A stretch of 64,000 bases of DNA from 1-14-0-10-37-14 sp037130845 (GTDB lineage Bacteria; Patescibacteriota; Patescibacteriia; Patescibacteriales; Patescibacteriaceae), in the NCBI GenBank assembly GCA_037130845.1, contig JBAXSE010000003.1:1-64000 (forward strand), in the 5' to 3' direction. The translations under genes were made by a program, and so were the position numbers. Below the pieces are notes generated by a model that was given only the letters and a program-made list of their open reading frames with translations, made no database searches and had not been told where the DNA came from. This document shows, piece after piece, positions 34,611 to 43,279 of the stretch (positions are counted from its first letter, which is position 1; the number at the start of each line of letters is the position of its first letter).

Positions 34611-34954
34611 CCAAGATAATTAAAACAAAAAAGGCCTACAAAGCGGCGCTCGCTCGAGTAGATAAAATATTCGATGCTCGGGCGGGGAGCACTGAAGCGG
34701 ACGAGCTCGAACTGCTGTCGCTTTTGATCGAACATTATGAGGCCGAGCATTATCCCATCCTGGCGCCTGACCCAATAGAAGCTATCAGATTCAGGATGGA
34801 AGCTCTGGGCCTGGAGCAGAAGGATGTCGCCAAGCTGATCGGGGCCAATCGGGTATCGGAGATATTCAGCGGCAAGCGCCCGTTGTCCATCGGTATGATC
34901 AAAACACTGCATACCAAGCTAAATATTCCGGTCGAGTTTTTGATCGGTTGTTAA
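34607..34954 (+). CDS. higA: HigA-like antitoxin, HTH type
   Basis: 115 aa. The N-terminal 60 residues are helical and acidic (the likely toxin-binding part). The C-terminus has a Cro/C1-type helix-turn-helix: MEALGLEQKDVAKLIGANRVSEIFSGKRPLS. It should repress the operon through the TTCCCA/TGGGAA palindrome. Translation is coupled to higB by a 4-nt overlap. Confidence 0.9.
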   Translation: MTKIIKTKKAYKAALARVDKIFDARAGSTEADELELLSLLIEHYEAEHYPILAPDPIEAIRFRMEALGLEQKDVAKLIGANRVSEIFSGKRPLSIGMIKTLHTKLNIPVEFLIGC

Positions 34955-35067
34955 TTCTATAGAGATAAGACTTATTGTGGATATTTTGTGTTGCATGTCA
35001 TGGAATGCACGAAACAAGACTTGACCCCTAAATCTAAATTATTAGGGCTGTATTTGATAAAACAATT

Positions 35068-35757
35068 ATGAATAAACAAGAAATAGCTTGGGACAAGGAA
35101 TACAAAAACCCCAAGCTGGTTACCAAAAGTGACGAACCGCAGGCCGAGACTTTGCGTTTCTTTAAGTTTCTCAAAAAACAAGAAAAGTTCAAATTGGAAG
35201 ATAGAAAAATCCTGGATCTAGGTTGCGGTACGGGGCGCAATGCCAATTATCTGGCCAAGCTGGACAATGATGTAATTGGCATCGAGTTTTCGCCCACTGC
35301 CTACAATCTGGCTGTGGCCAGGGCCAAGAAATTGGAGCTCACAGTCGACTACCGCTTGGGCGATATCGGCCGGCCTTATAACATTGCTGATAATTCTATT
35401 GATGTCGCGCTGGATGTCACTTCTTCCAATTCTTTGGACGAGGCGGGGAGGGCGGTCTATTTGCGTGAGACGCATCGCGTGCTGAGGCCGGGCGGGTATT
35501 TTTTCGTCCGCGCTCTAGCCAAAGACGGCAACCAGAATGTCAAAAACCTGCTGGCGCAAAACCCGGGCAGAGAACATGACACCTATATCATCAAGGAGAT
35601 CGGCCTAACCGAACGCGTCTTCAGCCGCGAAGATTTCCTCAAAATGTATTCCGCTTTTTTCAAGGTTTTGCTGTTGGAGAAAAAAACCAGCTATACCAAA
35701 TTCAACGGCCGGATTTACAAGAGGAATTATTGGATTGCTTATTTGCAAAAAGTGTAA
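35068..35757 (+). CDS. Class I SAM-dependent methyltransferase
   Basis: 229 aa. Motif I is ILDLGCGTGRNANYL (about 49-63), GIEFSPTA follows, and VALDVTSSNSL and RVLRPGGYFFVRAL mark motifs IV and V. The substrate is unknown; the type resembles small-molecule or thiopurine-type methylases. No clear Shine-Dalgarno. It follows the toxin-antitoxin pair and the inverted GGGGTCA motif. Confidence 0.8.
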   Translation: MNKQEIAWDKEYKNPKLVTKSDEPQAETLRFFKFLKKQEKFKLEDRKILDLGCGTGRNANYLAKLDNDVIGIEFSPTAYNLAVARAKKLELTVDYRLGDIGRPYNIADNSIDVALDVTSSNSLDEAGRAVYLRETHRVLRPGGYFFVRALAKDGNQNVKNLLAQNPGREHDTYIIKEIGLTERVFSREDFLKMYSAFFKVLLLEKKTSYTKFNGRIYKRNYWIAYLQKV

Positions 35758-35923
35758 AACGTTGTGAATTCATTTATTGAAGGGTTTGCAAATAAAGCAT
35801 AACAAAAAAACACCTCGCTGGTGTAGCGGGTGCGGAGCGTCCCAAAGAATGGGATACCAAATGTAGATTTAGTATAAGTTATGTTGTTATTTTTGTCAAA
35901 TTACAGATTAGTTTATAGATTAT

Positions 35924-36256
35924 ATGGCTACCAAACAATCTACCATCGATTTTATCCTAGACCAGTTGTCACTGTTGGACGGGGCTTATGCTCGCAAGAT
36001 GTTCGGCGAGTATGCTTTGTATTTTGATGGCAAGGTGGTTGGCTTGGTATGCGACAATCAATTGTTTATCAAGATTACTGAACCGGGCAAGGAATTTGTC
36101 GGCGGTCATTATCGCGAAGGACATGCTTATCCCGGGGCAAAGGTCTCGATGTTGATTGACGGCGGTCAATTGGAGGAACGCGACTTGCTCTGCGAGCTGG
36201 TGCGCATCACGGCTGATAATGTGCCGTATCCTAAGGTCAAAAAAGCTAAAAAATAA
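35924..36256 (+). CDS. TfoX N-terminal domain protein
   Basis: 110 aa consisting only of the TfoX/Sxy N-terminal domain: ARKMFGEYALYFDGKVVGLVCDNQLFIKIT is its hallmark. In gammaproteobacteria TfoX controls competence together with a second domain, which is missing here. Stand-alone versions are common and their role is unsettled. The tail is Lys-rich. Confidence 0.82.
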   Translation: MATKQSTIDFILDQLSLLDGAYARKMFGEYALYFDGKVVGLVCDNQLFIKITEPGKEFVGGHYREGHAYPGAKVSMLIDGGQLEERDLLCELVRITADNVPYPKVKKAKK

Positions 36257-36279
36257 TTTTTTAGCCGTGATATATCGCT

Positions 36280-37086
36280 ATGATTAAACCACGACACAGA
36301 GGACAAATTAGGCGTTGGATGGGTAATGTGTATTATTCATGCCGTCGTTTTTTTTATTGGCATTATAGCGCTAATATTTTTGCTCATAGACAAGACGCTA
36401 ATTTGCCAATCGAAATTTTTGGCCATCAGACTCCAATCTTACGCCAATTGGCAAAAGTTGATATGTATTTGCAGAAGAATAAGGCAATTAACTTGGAATT
36501 GGCTATTGCCAAGATTGACGGTCTGGTAATAGAGCCGGGGCAGACTTTTTCTTATTGGCGATTAATCGGCCGGCCGACTAAAGCCAAGGGCTATCGAGAG
36601 GGATTGATTTTACGTGATGGCAGAGTGTTGTCTGGTATCGGTGGCGGGCTTTGTCAGCTATCGAACTCGATTTATTGGACAGCTATTCATACGCCGCTGA
36701 GCATTAAGGAGCGCTGGCGTCATAGCTATGATGTTTTTCCGGATGCTAATCGTGATCAACCTTTTGGCAGTGGCGCTACCTGCTCTTACCCTAATATAGA
36801 CTTGCAATTAAAAAATAATACTCAGTACAGCTTTCAATTACGATTGACTGTGGTAGATGGATATTTGCGTGCTTGTTGGTTTTCTGATAAGGAGTTGGAT
36901 AATAATTATTTGGTTGTCGAGAAGGACCATGAAATAAAAAATGAATGGTGGGGAGGTTATAGTAGAAATAATAAATTATTTCGCCAAACGATCAATCTTC
37001 AGACGGGGGAGGTGTTGGAGGAAGAGCTTTTGGCTGACAATCAAGCGATCATGATGTACGAACCATTGTTATCTAATAGTCAATGA
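36280..37086 (+). CDS. VanW-family protein
   Basis: 268 aa. The VanW core is clear: VIEPGQTFSYWRLIGRPTKAKGYREG (85-110) and GGGLCQLSNSIYWTA. It is named after an accessory gene of vancomycin-resistance clusters, but no VanA/B/H/X genes are here, so resistance should not be inferred. Family members are thought to act at the cell wall. No clear signal peptide. It follows the TfoX gene by 23 nt. Confidence 0.85.
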   Translation: MIKPRHRGQIRRWMGNVYYSCRRFFYWHYSANIFAHRQDANLPIEIFGHQTPILRQLAKVDMYLQKNKAINLELAIAKIDGLVIEPGQTFSYWRLIGRPTKAKGYREGLILRDGRVLSGIGGGLCQLSNSIYWTAIHTPLSIKERWRHSYDVFPDANRDQPFGSGATCSYPNIDLQLKNNTQYSFQLRLTVVDGYLRACWFSDKELDNNYLVVEKDHEIKNEWWGGYSRNNKLFRQTINLQTGEVLEEELLADNQAIMMYEPLLSNSQ

Positions 37087-37161
37087 CAGGTATGCTATTT
37101 CCGTTTAAGAATAGACTATGTGCCAATATTTAGCTAATATAAGGTAAAATTATACTAGCTA

Positions 37162-37190
37162 TTGCTTTTTTTTAAAAAATGTGTGATAAT
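37162..37190 (+). promoter_or_regulatory. Promoter of the CxxC-x17-CxxC gene
   Basis: TTGCTT (37,162-37,167), 17-bp spacer ending in TGTGT, GATAAT (37,185-37,190). The 5' leader of about 87 nt contains AAAAAGGAGTATCACGG, more than 50 nt before the start, and a GGCC/GGGGC hairpin, which may regulate translation. Confidence 0.55.
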
Positions 37191-37283
37191 ATAGCTCACT
37201 ATTCTTAATCTTGCTAAAAAGGAGTATCACGGCCTTTCGGGGCGACGTTTGAAAATAGAATTTATAAATAAGTAATAAATAAC

Positions 37284-37967
37284 ATGGGAAAATTCCAAAG
37301 AGATGGTGGTTTTGACGACAGACGCGGCGGTAGAGATTCCGGCCCGAGTCGTGGCGGTTTTAGCCGCGGAGGTAGTTTTGGCGGTGATCGAGAAGTAAAA
37401 AGCATGCACCGCGCCACCTGCAGCGACTGCGGACGCAGTTGTGAAGTGCCCTTTAAGCCTAACGGCACCAAGCCGGTCTTTTGCAGCGAATGCTTCGGCA
37501 AACAGCAAGACGGCGGCGGTTTCAGCCGTGGCGATAGCCGCGAGAGCGGCCGCGGTTTCGACAGACCGAGGTTTGAAGACAAGAAGATGTTCAGCGCCAC
37601 TTGCGAGAAGTGCGGTGACAAATGCGAAGTGCCTTTCCGTCCGACTCCGGGCAAAGCTGTCTTGTGCAGCATGTGCTTTGGCAAAGGCGGCGAAGTGAGA
37701 GGTGGCGGCAAATCCAGCTGTGATTGCAAAGAGAACTTTAATATTCTTAATGCCAAGCTGGACAAGATTATCAAGGCCTTAAGCATCTCTGATGCTCCTG
37801 TGGCCAAGGCGCCGAAGCCGGCCGAAGAAGCTATCTTTGACCAAGTCAAGGAATTAATCGAAGAAGTCGAGGCTCCGAAAAAAGTTCGCAAGCCGAAGAC
37901 CGAAAAGAAAGCCGCCAAAGCCAAGGCTGAGCCGAAAGCTAAAAAAGCGGTCACTAAGAAGAAATAA
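37284..37967 (+). CDS. Protein with two CxxC-x17-CxxC zinc ribbons
   Basis: 227 aa. After a Gly/Arg/Ser-rich RGG-like segment (8-38) there are two zinc-ribbon units, CSDC-x17-CSEC and CEKC-x17-CSMC, each with the inner CEVPF sequence. The C-terminal third is a predicted helix followed by a Lys/Ala-rich basic tail. The domain is frequent in CPR genomes. RGG and basic segments suggest RNA binding, but this is inference. Strong terminator downstream. Confidence 0.85.
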   Translation: MGKFQRDGGFDDRRGGRDSGPSRGGFSRGGSFGGDREVKSMHRATCSDCGRSCEVPFKPNGTKPVFCSECFGKQQDGGGFSRGDSRESGRGFDRPRFEDKKMFSATCEKCGDKCEVPFRPTPGKAVLCSMCFGKGGEVRGGGKSSCDCKENFNILNAKLDKIIKALSISDAPVAKAPKPAEEAIFDQVKELIEEVEAPKKVRKPKTEKKAAKAKAEPKAKKAVTKKK

Positions 37968-37980
37968 TAATTTATTCTTA

Positions 37981-38018
37981 TATTCAAAAGCCCCGATGCA
38001 AGTCGGGGTTTTTGAATA
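37981..38018 (+). terminator. Terminator of the zinc-ribbon gene
   Basis: CCCCGA (37,991-37,996) and TCGGGG (38,003-38,008) form the core, extended outward by TATTCAAAA and TTTTGAATA arms; a T run follows the G/C core. Confidence 0.8.
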
Positions 38019-38089
38019 TATAAAACAGCTATTTTACCGGCATTAAAAAATGTGTTAAAATACAAACAACTTAACATTAAATAAAAAGT

Positions 38090-38683
38090 ATGGAAAAACA
38101 TGGTGTCAAGATTCTGCTGGCAATCTTTATCGTATTGCTGGCTGTAGCGTTTGGTGTCTATTCTTGGAGCAACAAGACTGGCTTCGGGCTCGTACGTAAA
38201 GCAAAGCCTGTGGCGCCGGCGGTTGTTGAGGCCCCGGTTGAGCCCTTGTCGTATGCCACAGGCAATGTCCCTGTGGTTGTGACTAGCGCCACTTCCGCTT
38301 TTCCGTTTACCGTCAAGCAATTAAAGGCGATGGCCCTTGGATGCAAGTCAAAACATGCGGCTGATTATTTTACCACGTTGACTGGTAAATTTGCCGGCGC
38401 AATTGCTAATGTGTATAGCTTTAAATATAACGGAACAAGCCAGGACAAAAGCATCTTTACCGTTACTTTGATTCCTAATAAGACTGGCTACACTACGTTA
38501 GAAGAATTCAAGAAGGACTTTGACTCTTGTCAGGCAGGTGCCAAGCTTTATCCGACAGCGGTCAATGCCAATTGGCTGATGTTTACCAATTCTTGCACCA
38601 CCGGTTATGACAATGGCTCTGGCAAGGTCCATGGCTGCCAGCTGGTCCAAGACGCGGTAAAACCGACTTTGAAATTGAACTAA
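38090..38683 (+). CDS. Hypothetical exported protein, 197 aa
   Basis: Unrecognised. One membrane anchor (7-26), then an Ala/Pro/Val linker and a soluble domain with four cysteines (GCKSK, SCQAG, SCTTG, GCQLV) likely to form two disulfides outside the membrane. Ends at a strong terminator. Confidence 0.65.
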   Translation: MEKHGVKILLAIFIVLLAVAFGVYSWSNKTGFGLVRKAKPVAPAVVEAPVEPLSYATGNVPVVVTSATSAFPFTVKQLKAMALGCKSKHAADYFTTLTGKFAGAIANVYSFKYNGTSQDKSIFTVTLIPNKTGYTTLEEFKKDFDSCQAGAKLYPTAVNANWLMFTNSCTTGYDNGSGKVHGCQLVQDAVKPTLKLN

Positions 38684-38696
38684 GAATAAGTAGAAA

Positions 38697-38730
38697 AAAA
38701 GAGCCTGGCCGCAAGCGGCTCGGCTCTTTT
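38697..38730 (+). terminator. Terminator of the 38090-38683 gene
   Basis: AAAAGAGCC (38,697-38,705) pairs with GGCTCTTTT (38,722-38,730), with a nested GCCG/CGGC hairpin. Confidence 0.8.
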
Positions 38731-38756
38731 TGTTTGGGCGATATTGTTAATAAAAA

Positions 38757-38780
38757 AGCCATACCGCGGACGGTATGGCT
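38757..38780 (-). terminator. Terminator of the 38785-39273 gene
   Basis: AGCCATACCG (38,757-38,766), loop CGGA, CGGTATGGCT (38,771-38,780). On the minus strand it is followed by TTTTTTATT. Confidence 0.8.
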
Positions 38781-38784
38781 GGAA

Positions 38785-39273
38785 TTAGTGATTGGCTTTG
38801 TGGTTCTGTTTTCTTCTCTGCTTGGCGCTGAGCGGCTGGCTGTTGCTAGCGGCCGGTCTGTTGATGATTTGCTTCGGCTTGGCCTGCTTCAATTTTTTCT
38901 TAGCTTTTTTGCTAAGCGGCTTCTTTTCGACTACCGGATGCGCTTCTTCGTAATTGTGTAGGGCTTTATAGTAAACGGCCATCATTCTTGTAATCCAGCT
39001 TGGCTCAGCTGGAGCATTGTCTATAGATTTGTCGGACGCGGCTTCCGGCTTGGTTGGTATTTTGAGATTTTCCCAAAAATAGGACATAACGCCCATTAGG
39101 CAGAAAAAGCTGCCCCAGCCGACAATTAGCCAAAATTCACTGTAGTCTTCTTGGCTATTTACCTTGATGGCAGCCAAGATGAATAAGATGCCCATTGCTC
39201 CGACCAAGAGGCCGTAGAGCTGTTCTTCGCTTAATTTGGAAAAAGCTTCGTATTTTAATCGTAGACTCATCAT
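38785..39273 (-). CDS. Small membrane protein with a basic tail, 162 aa
   Basis: Unrecognised. Two hydrophobic segments (about 19-36 and 47-66) and a C-terminal region rich in Lys and Ala (KKPLSKKAKKKLKQAK), probably cytosolic and nucleic-acid or ribosome binding by charge alone. GGAGAACC upstream serves as ribosome binding site; either of two adjacent ATGs could be the start. Confidence 0.6.
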   Translation of the reverse strand: MMSLRLKYEAFSKLSEEQLYGLLVGAMGILFILAAIKVNSQEDYSEFWLIVGWGSFFCLMGVMSYFWENLKIPTKPEAASDKSIDNAPAEPSWITRMMAVYYKALHNYEEAHPVVEKKPLSKKAKKKLKQAKPKQIINRPAASNSQPLSAKQRRKQNHKANH

Positions 39274-39348
39274 TAGGTTCTCCTTTGACAGTTGATTGAA
39301 ATGTACTACATAGCCACACCACTCTAATATTGATTTATGTTAATGTCA

Positions 39349-39377
39349 ATAAAAAAGGCGGCCATTTGACCGCCTTT
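39349..39377 (-). terminator. Terminator of the 39392-39844 gene
   Basis: AAGGCGG and CCGCCTT pair around an 8-nt loop, with a T run on the minus strand. Confidence 0.75.
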
Positions 39378-39391
39378 GATTTGAGCTTCGA

Positions 39392-39844
39392 TTAGCTATT
39401 ATTAGCATTAGCTTCAATCCTTTTTTGGATAACAGATGCCCTGTCTGGAGATAGCAGCAAGATAGCTAATACCCAAATCAAGAACCAATATGTTGATTTG
39501 GCTATTTTACTGAAAGGCAACAAGCCTGCCGTGATAAATAGCACTCCCCAACATAATTGTTGACTGTCATTGCATCCTTTGGCGTGCATGACCATAACGC
39601 TGCCTCCGACTATATAGGCTAGTCCTGCTAGACCGGCTCTATTTTTGTCGGCAATTGGATTAGGCGACGCGCCAAATTCGATAAATAGCGAAGTGACGCC
39701 GACTGCGATAAAGGCCAAGCCGAGATAGATAGCAGCGTGGTCGCTGTCTATGTGCCGGCTGTCTTGGATTAGACTGATGCCATTGACGAGCAGTAAGCCG
39801 CCGACGGTGCCCATAAATGCGGCGTAACTTTTGTTCTGGACCAT
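39392..39844 (-). CDS. Hypothetical four-span membrane protein, 150 aa
   Basis: Unrecognised. Four hydrophobic segments (about 8-24, 38-57, 70-86 and 98-135 with a break). Two cysteines in KGCNDSQQLCWG. It is followed on the same strand by a terminator and preceded by the CPBP protease gene with a 30-nt gap, so the two may be cotranscribed. Confidence 0.6.
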   Translation of the reverse strand: MVQNKSYAAFMGTVGGLLLVNGISLIQDSRHIDSDHAAIYLGLAFIAVGVTSLFIEFGASPNPIADKNRAGLAGLAYIVGGSVMVMHAKGCNDSQQLCWGVLFITAGLLPFSKIAKSTYWFLIWVLAILLLSPDRASVIQKRIEANANNS

Positions 39845-39874
39845 GATGACTCCTGATTTAAAATGAACAGATAG

Positions 39875-41134
39875 TTAATTATCAATTTTTTGTCTAAGTA
39901 AGATGAAGTTAGAAGGCAAGATCACCAAGACCCTGATGCACGCAAAAGCAAAAATCAATAGCGGATTGTCCAGCGCTTGGATGACGCAAATAAACAGATA
40001 GATACTGGGCAGGTTTACCCAGAAGGCTTTGGCCATGGCGCTGGGAGTGCGCTGCATCTGCAAAAAGCAGACTAAGAGCGATAAGGTGATAATGCGATAT
40101 GGCACGTTGTCGGTAAATAAGCCGCTAATCCAGTAGAGCAGATAAGTCGATATCATCAGTCCGATTGCGCCTCGCATCGGCATCAACACGTAGTGCCTGA
40201 TGCAGGCAAGCTTGTTGGTTTGCCAGAGGCTTTTTTGCTTATCCAGTTCGCCAACGATAACCTCTTTGGTCCTTAAGTCAAGTTGCAGGCCGTCATAGCC
40301 AAGCAAGATAAAGACAGTATTGACGGACAGAAAAATAAATAAGTCCAAACAGATGTAATTCCAAAACGTCCAGCCGGCGAGCTTGAAGACCGGTATCGGG
40401 ATAAACCAGCTGGAAGCGGCAGCTATCGGTTGGGTTTGCAGCAAATAACAGGCTGCCGCGCCAATACAGAAGTATAAAGCGTAGAGTAAATATATTGGCT
40501 TGAACTTTTCATTTTTATTCAAGGCGGCCATAATAGCATTATGCCCAAAGTGAGCCAAGACGCTGGCTAACAGGCCATACTTTATGAAGATGTAGGAGAA
40601 GATTATCCCTCCCAAAAATTGAGGCAAAGTCCGCAGATTTTTTTGATCTTCAAAATGGCGGAAGTTATATTTGTGATTAATGGCCCAAAGCCCATTGCCC
40701 AACAAGAATAAAGCTTGAAAAGCGAATGCTCCGGGGAAAAACTTGGGCAAGATGCCCAAGAAAATCTGACGGGCAAATATTTCTTCGGCCAAGGCCATAA
40801 GGAAAAAAGCTAGAAAAATTCGAACAGGCGGAAGGTCGTGGGCTATGCCGACGTTAGACCAGTAACTGTCTTTGGCTTTGCCCAAGAATAAATGTTGAAC
40901 GCCCAGGCCAACAAAAGATAAAATGACAGAAAGACTAATGGCGGCAGTGATAGCTAGGGCCATATCAAGAACAGAGAAATTTTTCTCGGCAATCAGATTT
41001 GGCCAGCCGGCTAGCAGCCAGGGCAATTCTTTGATAGTAACGGCTAAGGCGCCGGAATAATAGCTGGTTAGCGCAACTAGGGCAAAGGTCCCGGCGGCTG
41101 AATACCAGCACATGGCTCGTAATTTTTTATCCAC
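39875..41134 (-). CDS. CPBP-family intramembrane metalloprotease
   Basis: 419 aa with about ten hydrophobic segments. The CPBP/Rce1 (ABI) signature is complete: EEIFAR (motif 1, EExxxR), a WAINH segment (motif 2 histidine) and HFGHNAI (motif 3, HxxxN). Members are glutamate-type membrane proteases linked to CAAX processing or bacteriocin self-immunity. The substrate is unknown. The C-terminal 180 residues add extra membrane segments beyond the core domain. Confidence 0.8.
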   Translation of the reverse strand: MDKKLRAMCWYSAAGTFALVALTSYYSGALAVTIKELPWLLAGWPNLIAEKNFSVLDMALAITAAISLSVILSFVGLGVQHLFLGKAKDSYWSNVGIAHDLPPVRIFLAFFLMALAEEIFARQIFLGILPKFFPGAFAFQALFLLGNGLWAINHKYNFRHFEDQKNLRTLPQFLGGIIFSYIFIKYGLLASVLAHFGHNAIMAALNKNEKFKPIYLLYALYFCIGAAACYLLQTQPIAAASSWFIPIPVFKLAGWTFWNYICLDLFIFLSVNTVFILLGYDGLQLDLRTKEVIVGELDKQKSLWQTNKLACIRHYVLMPMRGAIGLMISTYLLYWISGLFTDNVPYRIITLSLLVCFLQMQRTPSAMAKAFWVNLPSIYLFICVIQALDNPLLIFAFACIRVLVILPSNFILLRQKIDN

Positions 41135-41295
41135 GGTTCACTCCTGACTATAATTGATAATATTGATTGTTAACGTACTTTGGCTTAATTATTGGAATAT
41201 TTTTCATTTTTAGTCAATAATCGCTTTAAGGAAGGCTGATTTGTTGCGAGCTTGGATTTGTGATAAAATATGGCTATTAAGGGTGATCAAAAAAT

Positions 41296-41901
41296 ATGAA
41301 CAACAAGGTCAAGATAATCTTGGTGGCTATTATTATCATAATAATAGCCGGCATGATAGCGGCGTATATTTGGCTTCAAACGAGCAAGGTGCAGGCGCCT
41401 GTCGCGCCATTCTTAGCGTCGGATGTCGTCCAGTCCAAAGCTTCGGCTTCGCCGCAGACGGACTTTACTGCCAATACCACCAATTGGAAGACGTTTCAGA
41501 ATGATAAATACGGCATTACTTTCTTGTATCCTGACTATATGGAATTCACCGGTTCGCAGGTGGCGATGGCCAAAAATATTTTGTATACGGTCACGGCTAA
41601 TTATGAAAAAGACGGCAATAATTTTTTCTATATCGCGGTTTATGATAGGGCCGGCAGCGAAAAGATGATCGACCAAGAAATTGCCGACGGCAAGAATGAG
41701 TATAGCAATAGAGACGCGGCGATCGCCAATGGTCCGCTGACAGTAACTGACGGCGTCGGACTATTGGACAGTTATTATGCCAGCGCTTATTTCAAGGGAA
41801 CCAAGTATATTTATAAATTTGAGTTGAGCCGCCCGGCTTATTCCCAAGAGCTGCTTGATTTATTCCAGCGCATCGTTCGCACTGCTAATTTAAATCAATA
41901 A
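41296..41901 (+). CDS. Exported protein with a PsbP-like domain
   Basis: 201 aa. One membrane anchor (6-26) of mostly Ile and Ala, a linker, then a domain starting WKTFQNDKYGITFLYPDYM, the signature common to PsbP-like surface proteins of CPR bacteria. Function unknown. It is the first of three closely spaced genes (3- and 9-nt gaps). Confidence 0.65.
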   Translation: MNNKVKIILVAIIIIIIAGMIAAYIWLQTSKVQAPVAPFLASDVVQSKASASPQTDFTANTTNWKTFQNDKYGITFLYPDYMEFTGSQVAMAKNILYTVTANYEKDGNNFFYIAVYDRAGSEKMIDQEIADGKNEYSNRDAAIANGPLTVTDGVGLLDSYYASAYFKGTKYIYKFELSRPAYSQELLDLFQRIVRTANLNQ

Positions 41902-41904
41902 AAT

Positions 41905-42222
41905 ATGAACAAAAAGATTTTGAGCTCCAGCCTCTATTGCGCTCTCGGTACCGCGGTCTACATCGGTTTAGTGTCTTGGCTCTTGGCTAATGCTAATCAT
42001 ATCTTTGGCCAGATGACCGGCGTGGTGGCGCCGATCACTTTCCTGTTGTTGTTTGTCGTTTCGGCTGCTATTACCGCCAGCCTGGTTTTGGGCCGGCCGT
42101 TAATGATGTATTTGGATGGCGCCAAGAAAGAAGCGGTCAAGCATTTGTTTGCTACTATCGCCTGGTTGTTGATTTTGACTATTGTTTTCTTGGGAGCTTT
42201 GGTTGTTAGAAATATAAAATAA
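41905..42222 (+). CDS. Small membrane protein, 105 aa
   Basis: Unrecognised. Three hydrophobic segments (about 10-28, 38-62 and 82-101). It lies 3 nt after the PsbP-like gene and 9 nt before the next, so an operon is likely. Confidence 0.6.
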   Translation: MNKKILSSSLYCALGTAVYIGLVSWLLANANHIFGQMTGVVAPITFLLLFVVSAAITASLVLGRPLMMYLDGAKKEAVKHLFATIAWLLILTIVFLGALVVRNIK

Positions 42223-42231
42223 TATACATTT

Positions 42232-42564
42232 ATGGCTAATGTTATTTATGGCGTAGATATTGATGCTCCCTTTACAGCCAGCCAAACGCGGGAGGCTTTG
42301 GTAGATTGCTTGTGCTTGGCGCACACCGAAGATGCTGAACTGGGCGCGGATACATCCGATACGGCCAGAAGTTATTGCGCCGATTTGGTCGAAAAGGCAT
42401 TCGAAGAAACAGGCGGAGATTTCCAGGCACCTACCAAAGAATCAATCCTTAAAGCGCTTGCCTACCTGGCTGAGTTTGCCAAAAACTTTCGCAACCCGGA
42501 GATTGTTAAGAGCCATGTTGCTCAGGTGATGCGGATTATTGATAAACTGCCTGCCAAGGAATAA
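42232..42564 (+). CDS. Hypothetical soluble protein, 110 aa
   Basis: Unrecognised, mostly helical by composition, acidic, with three cysteines in the first half. Last gene of the three-gene group, followed by a bidirectional terminator. Confidence 0.6.
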   Translation: MANVIYGVDIDAPFTASQTREALVDCLCLAHTEDAELGADTSDTARSYCADLVEKAFEETGGDFQAPTKESILKALAYLAEFAKNFRNPEIVKSHVAQVMRIIDKLPAKE

Positions 42565-42584
42565 TAGGCTTAAAATCGAAATAA

Positions 42585-42608
42585 AAAAGCGGAGTTTTCT
42601 CCGCTTTT
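42585..42608. terminator. Bidirectional terminator
   Basis: AAAAGCGGAG (42,585-42,594), loop TTTT, CTCCGCTTTT (42,599-42,608), between two convergent genes. Confidence 0.85.
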
Positions 42609-42610
42609 GT

Positions 42611-43198
42611 TTAGACTCTTTTTTGGTAAAAAGGTATGCCGTATGTCCTGTCGGCAAAGTGGGTGGTCGCATGCTTAAGCGCCGGTTGATGTTGGCTTAG
42701 GCTTAGCGAAATGACTTGGTCGCCAATTTTGTAATTGGAGTTAATGGCAATCAGATTGTGACGTTGCAAGACATTGGTGTGCAGGGCCAGCGCCAAGCTC
42801 TCAGCCGCGGTTAGCGGATGCAGGTTTGTCCGCAAAAAATAGTCGCTAACATCTACAGCGCTTTTGCCTAATAGCTTTTCACCTTCATTGATATCGCAAA
42901 TAAAGTATGGCTCGTTGGCCGGCTCTATATCGGTAATATCTGACTCTTGGAGCTTGCTAATGCCTGGATGGTGAGCATGCCCAACCATCAGCATTTGTTG
43001 TTTAAGATTTAAATGGCTAAATGGGATTACCGGTAAAAATGGCAGAGAGACCGTGGTTATTATTACTTGGCCGTCTAATAGCAGGAATCTTTTGCTGTCC
43101 AATTTACGAATAATTCGTCCAGGAACGCCCGCAGTAGCCAAAGTAGCCAATTGAGCGTCCATTAGCCTGGTTAAGTGATATTTGATGGCATGTGGCAT
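42611..43198 (-). CDS. Hypothetical protein, 195 aa
   Basis: Not recognised with confidence. The start at 43,198 follows GGAGG by 5 nt. A conserved-looking core LPFLPVIPFSHLNLKQQMLMVGHAHHPG and PYFICDINEGEKLLGKS suggests a widespread uncharacterised family of this length. No membrane segment or signal. Confidence 0.65.
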   Translation of the reverse strand: MPHAIKYHLTRLMDAQLATLATAGVPGRIIRKLDSKRFLLLDGQVIITTVSLPFLPVIPFSHLNLKQQMLMVGHAHHPGISKLQESDITDIEPANEPYFICDINEGEKLLGKSAVDVSDYFLRTNLHPLTAAESLALALHTNVLQRHNLIAINSNYKIGDQVISLSLSQHQPALKHATTHFADRTYGIPFYQKRV

Positions 43199-43279
43199 GA
43201 TTGCCTCCAAAATAATGAATATTTAAAGAACTGTCGTTTACATCTTGTAAAATATGCAAAAATTTGTCAAACATATAGT

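Noticed and set aside
36280..37086. Vancomycin resistance cluster
   Set aside because: Only a VanW-family gene is present; no ligase, dehydrogenase or dipeptidase genes are adjacent.
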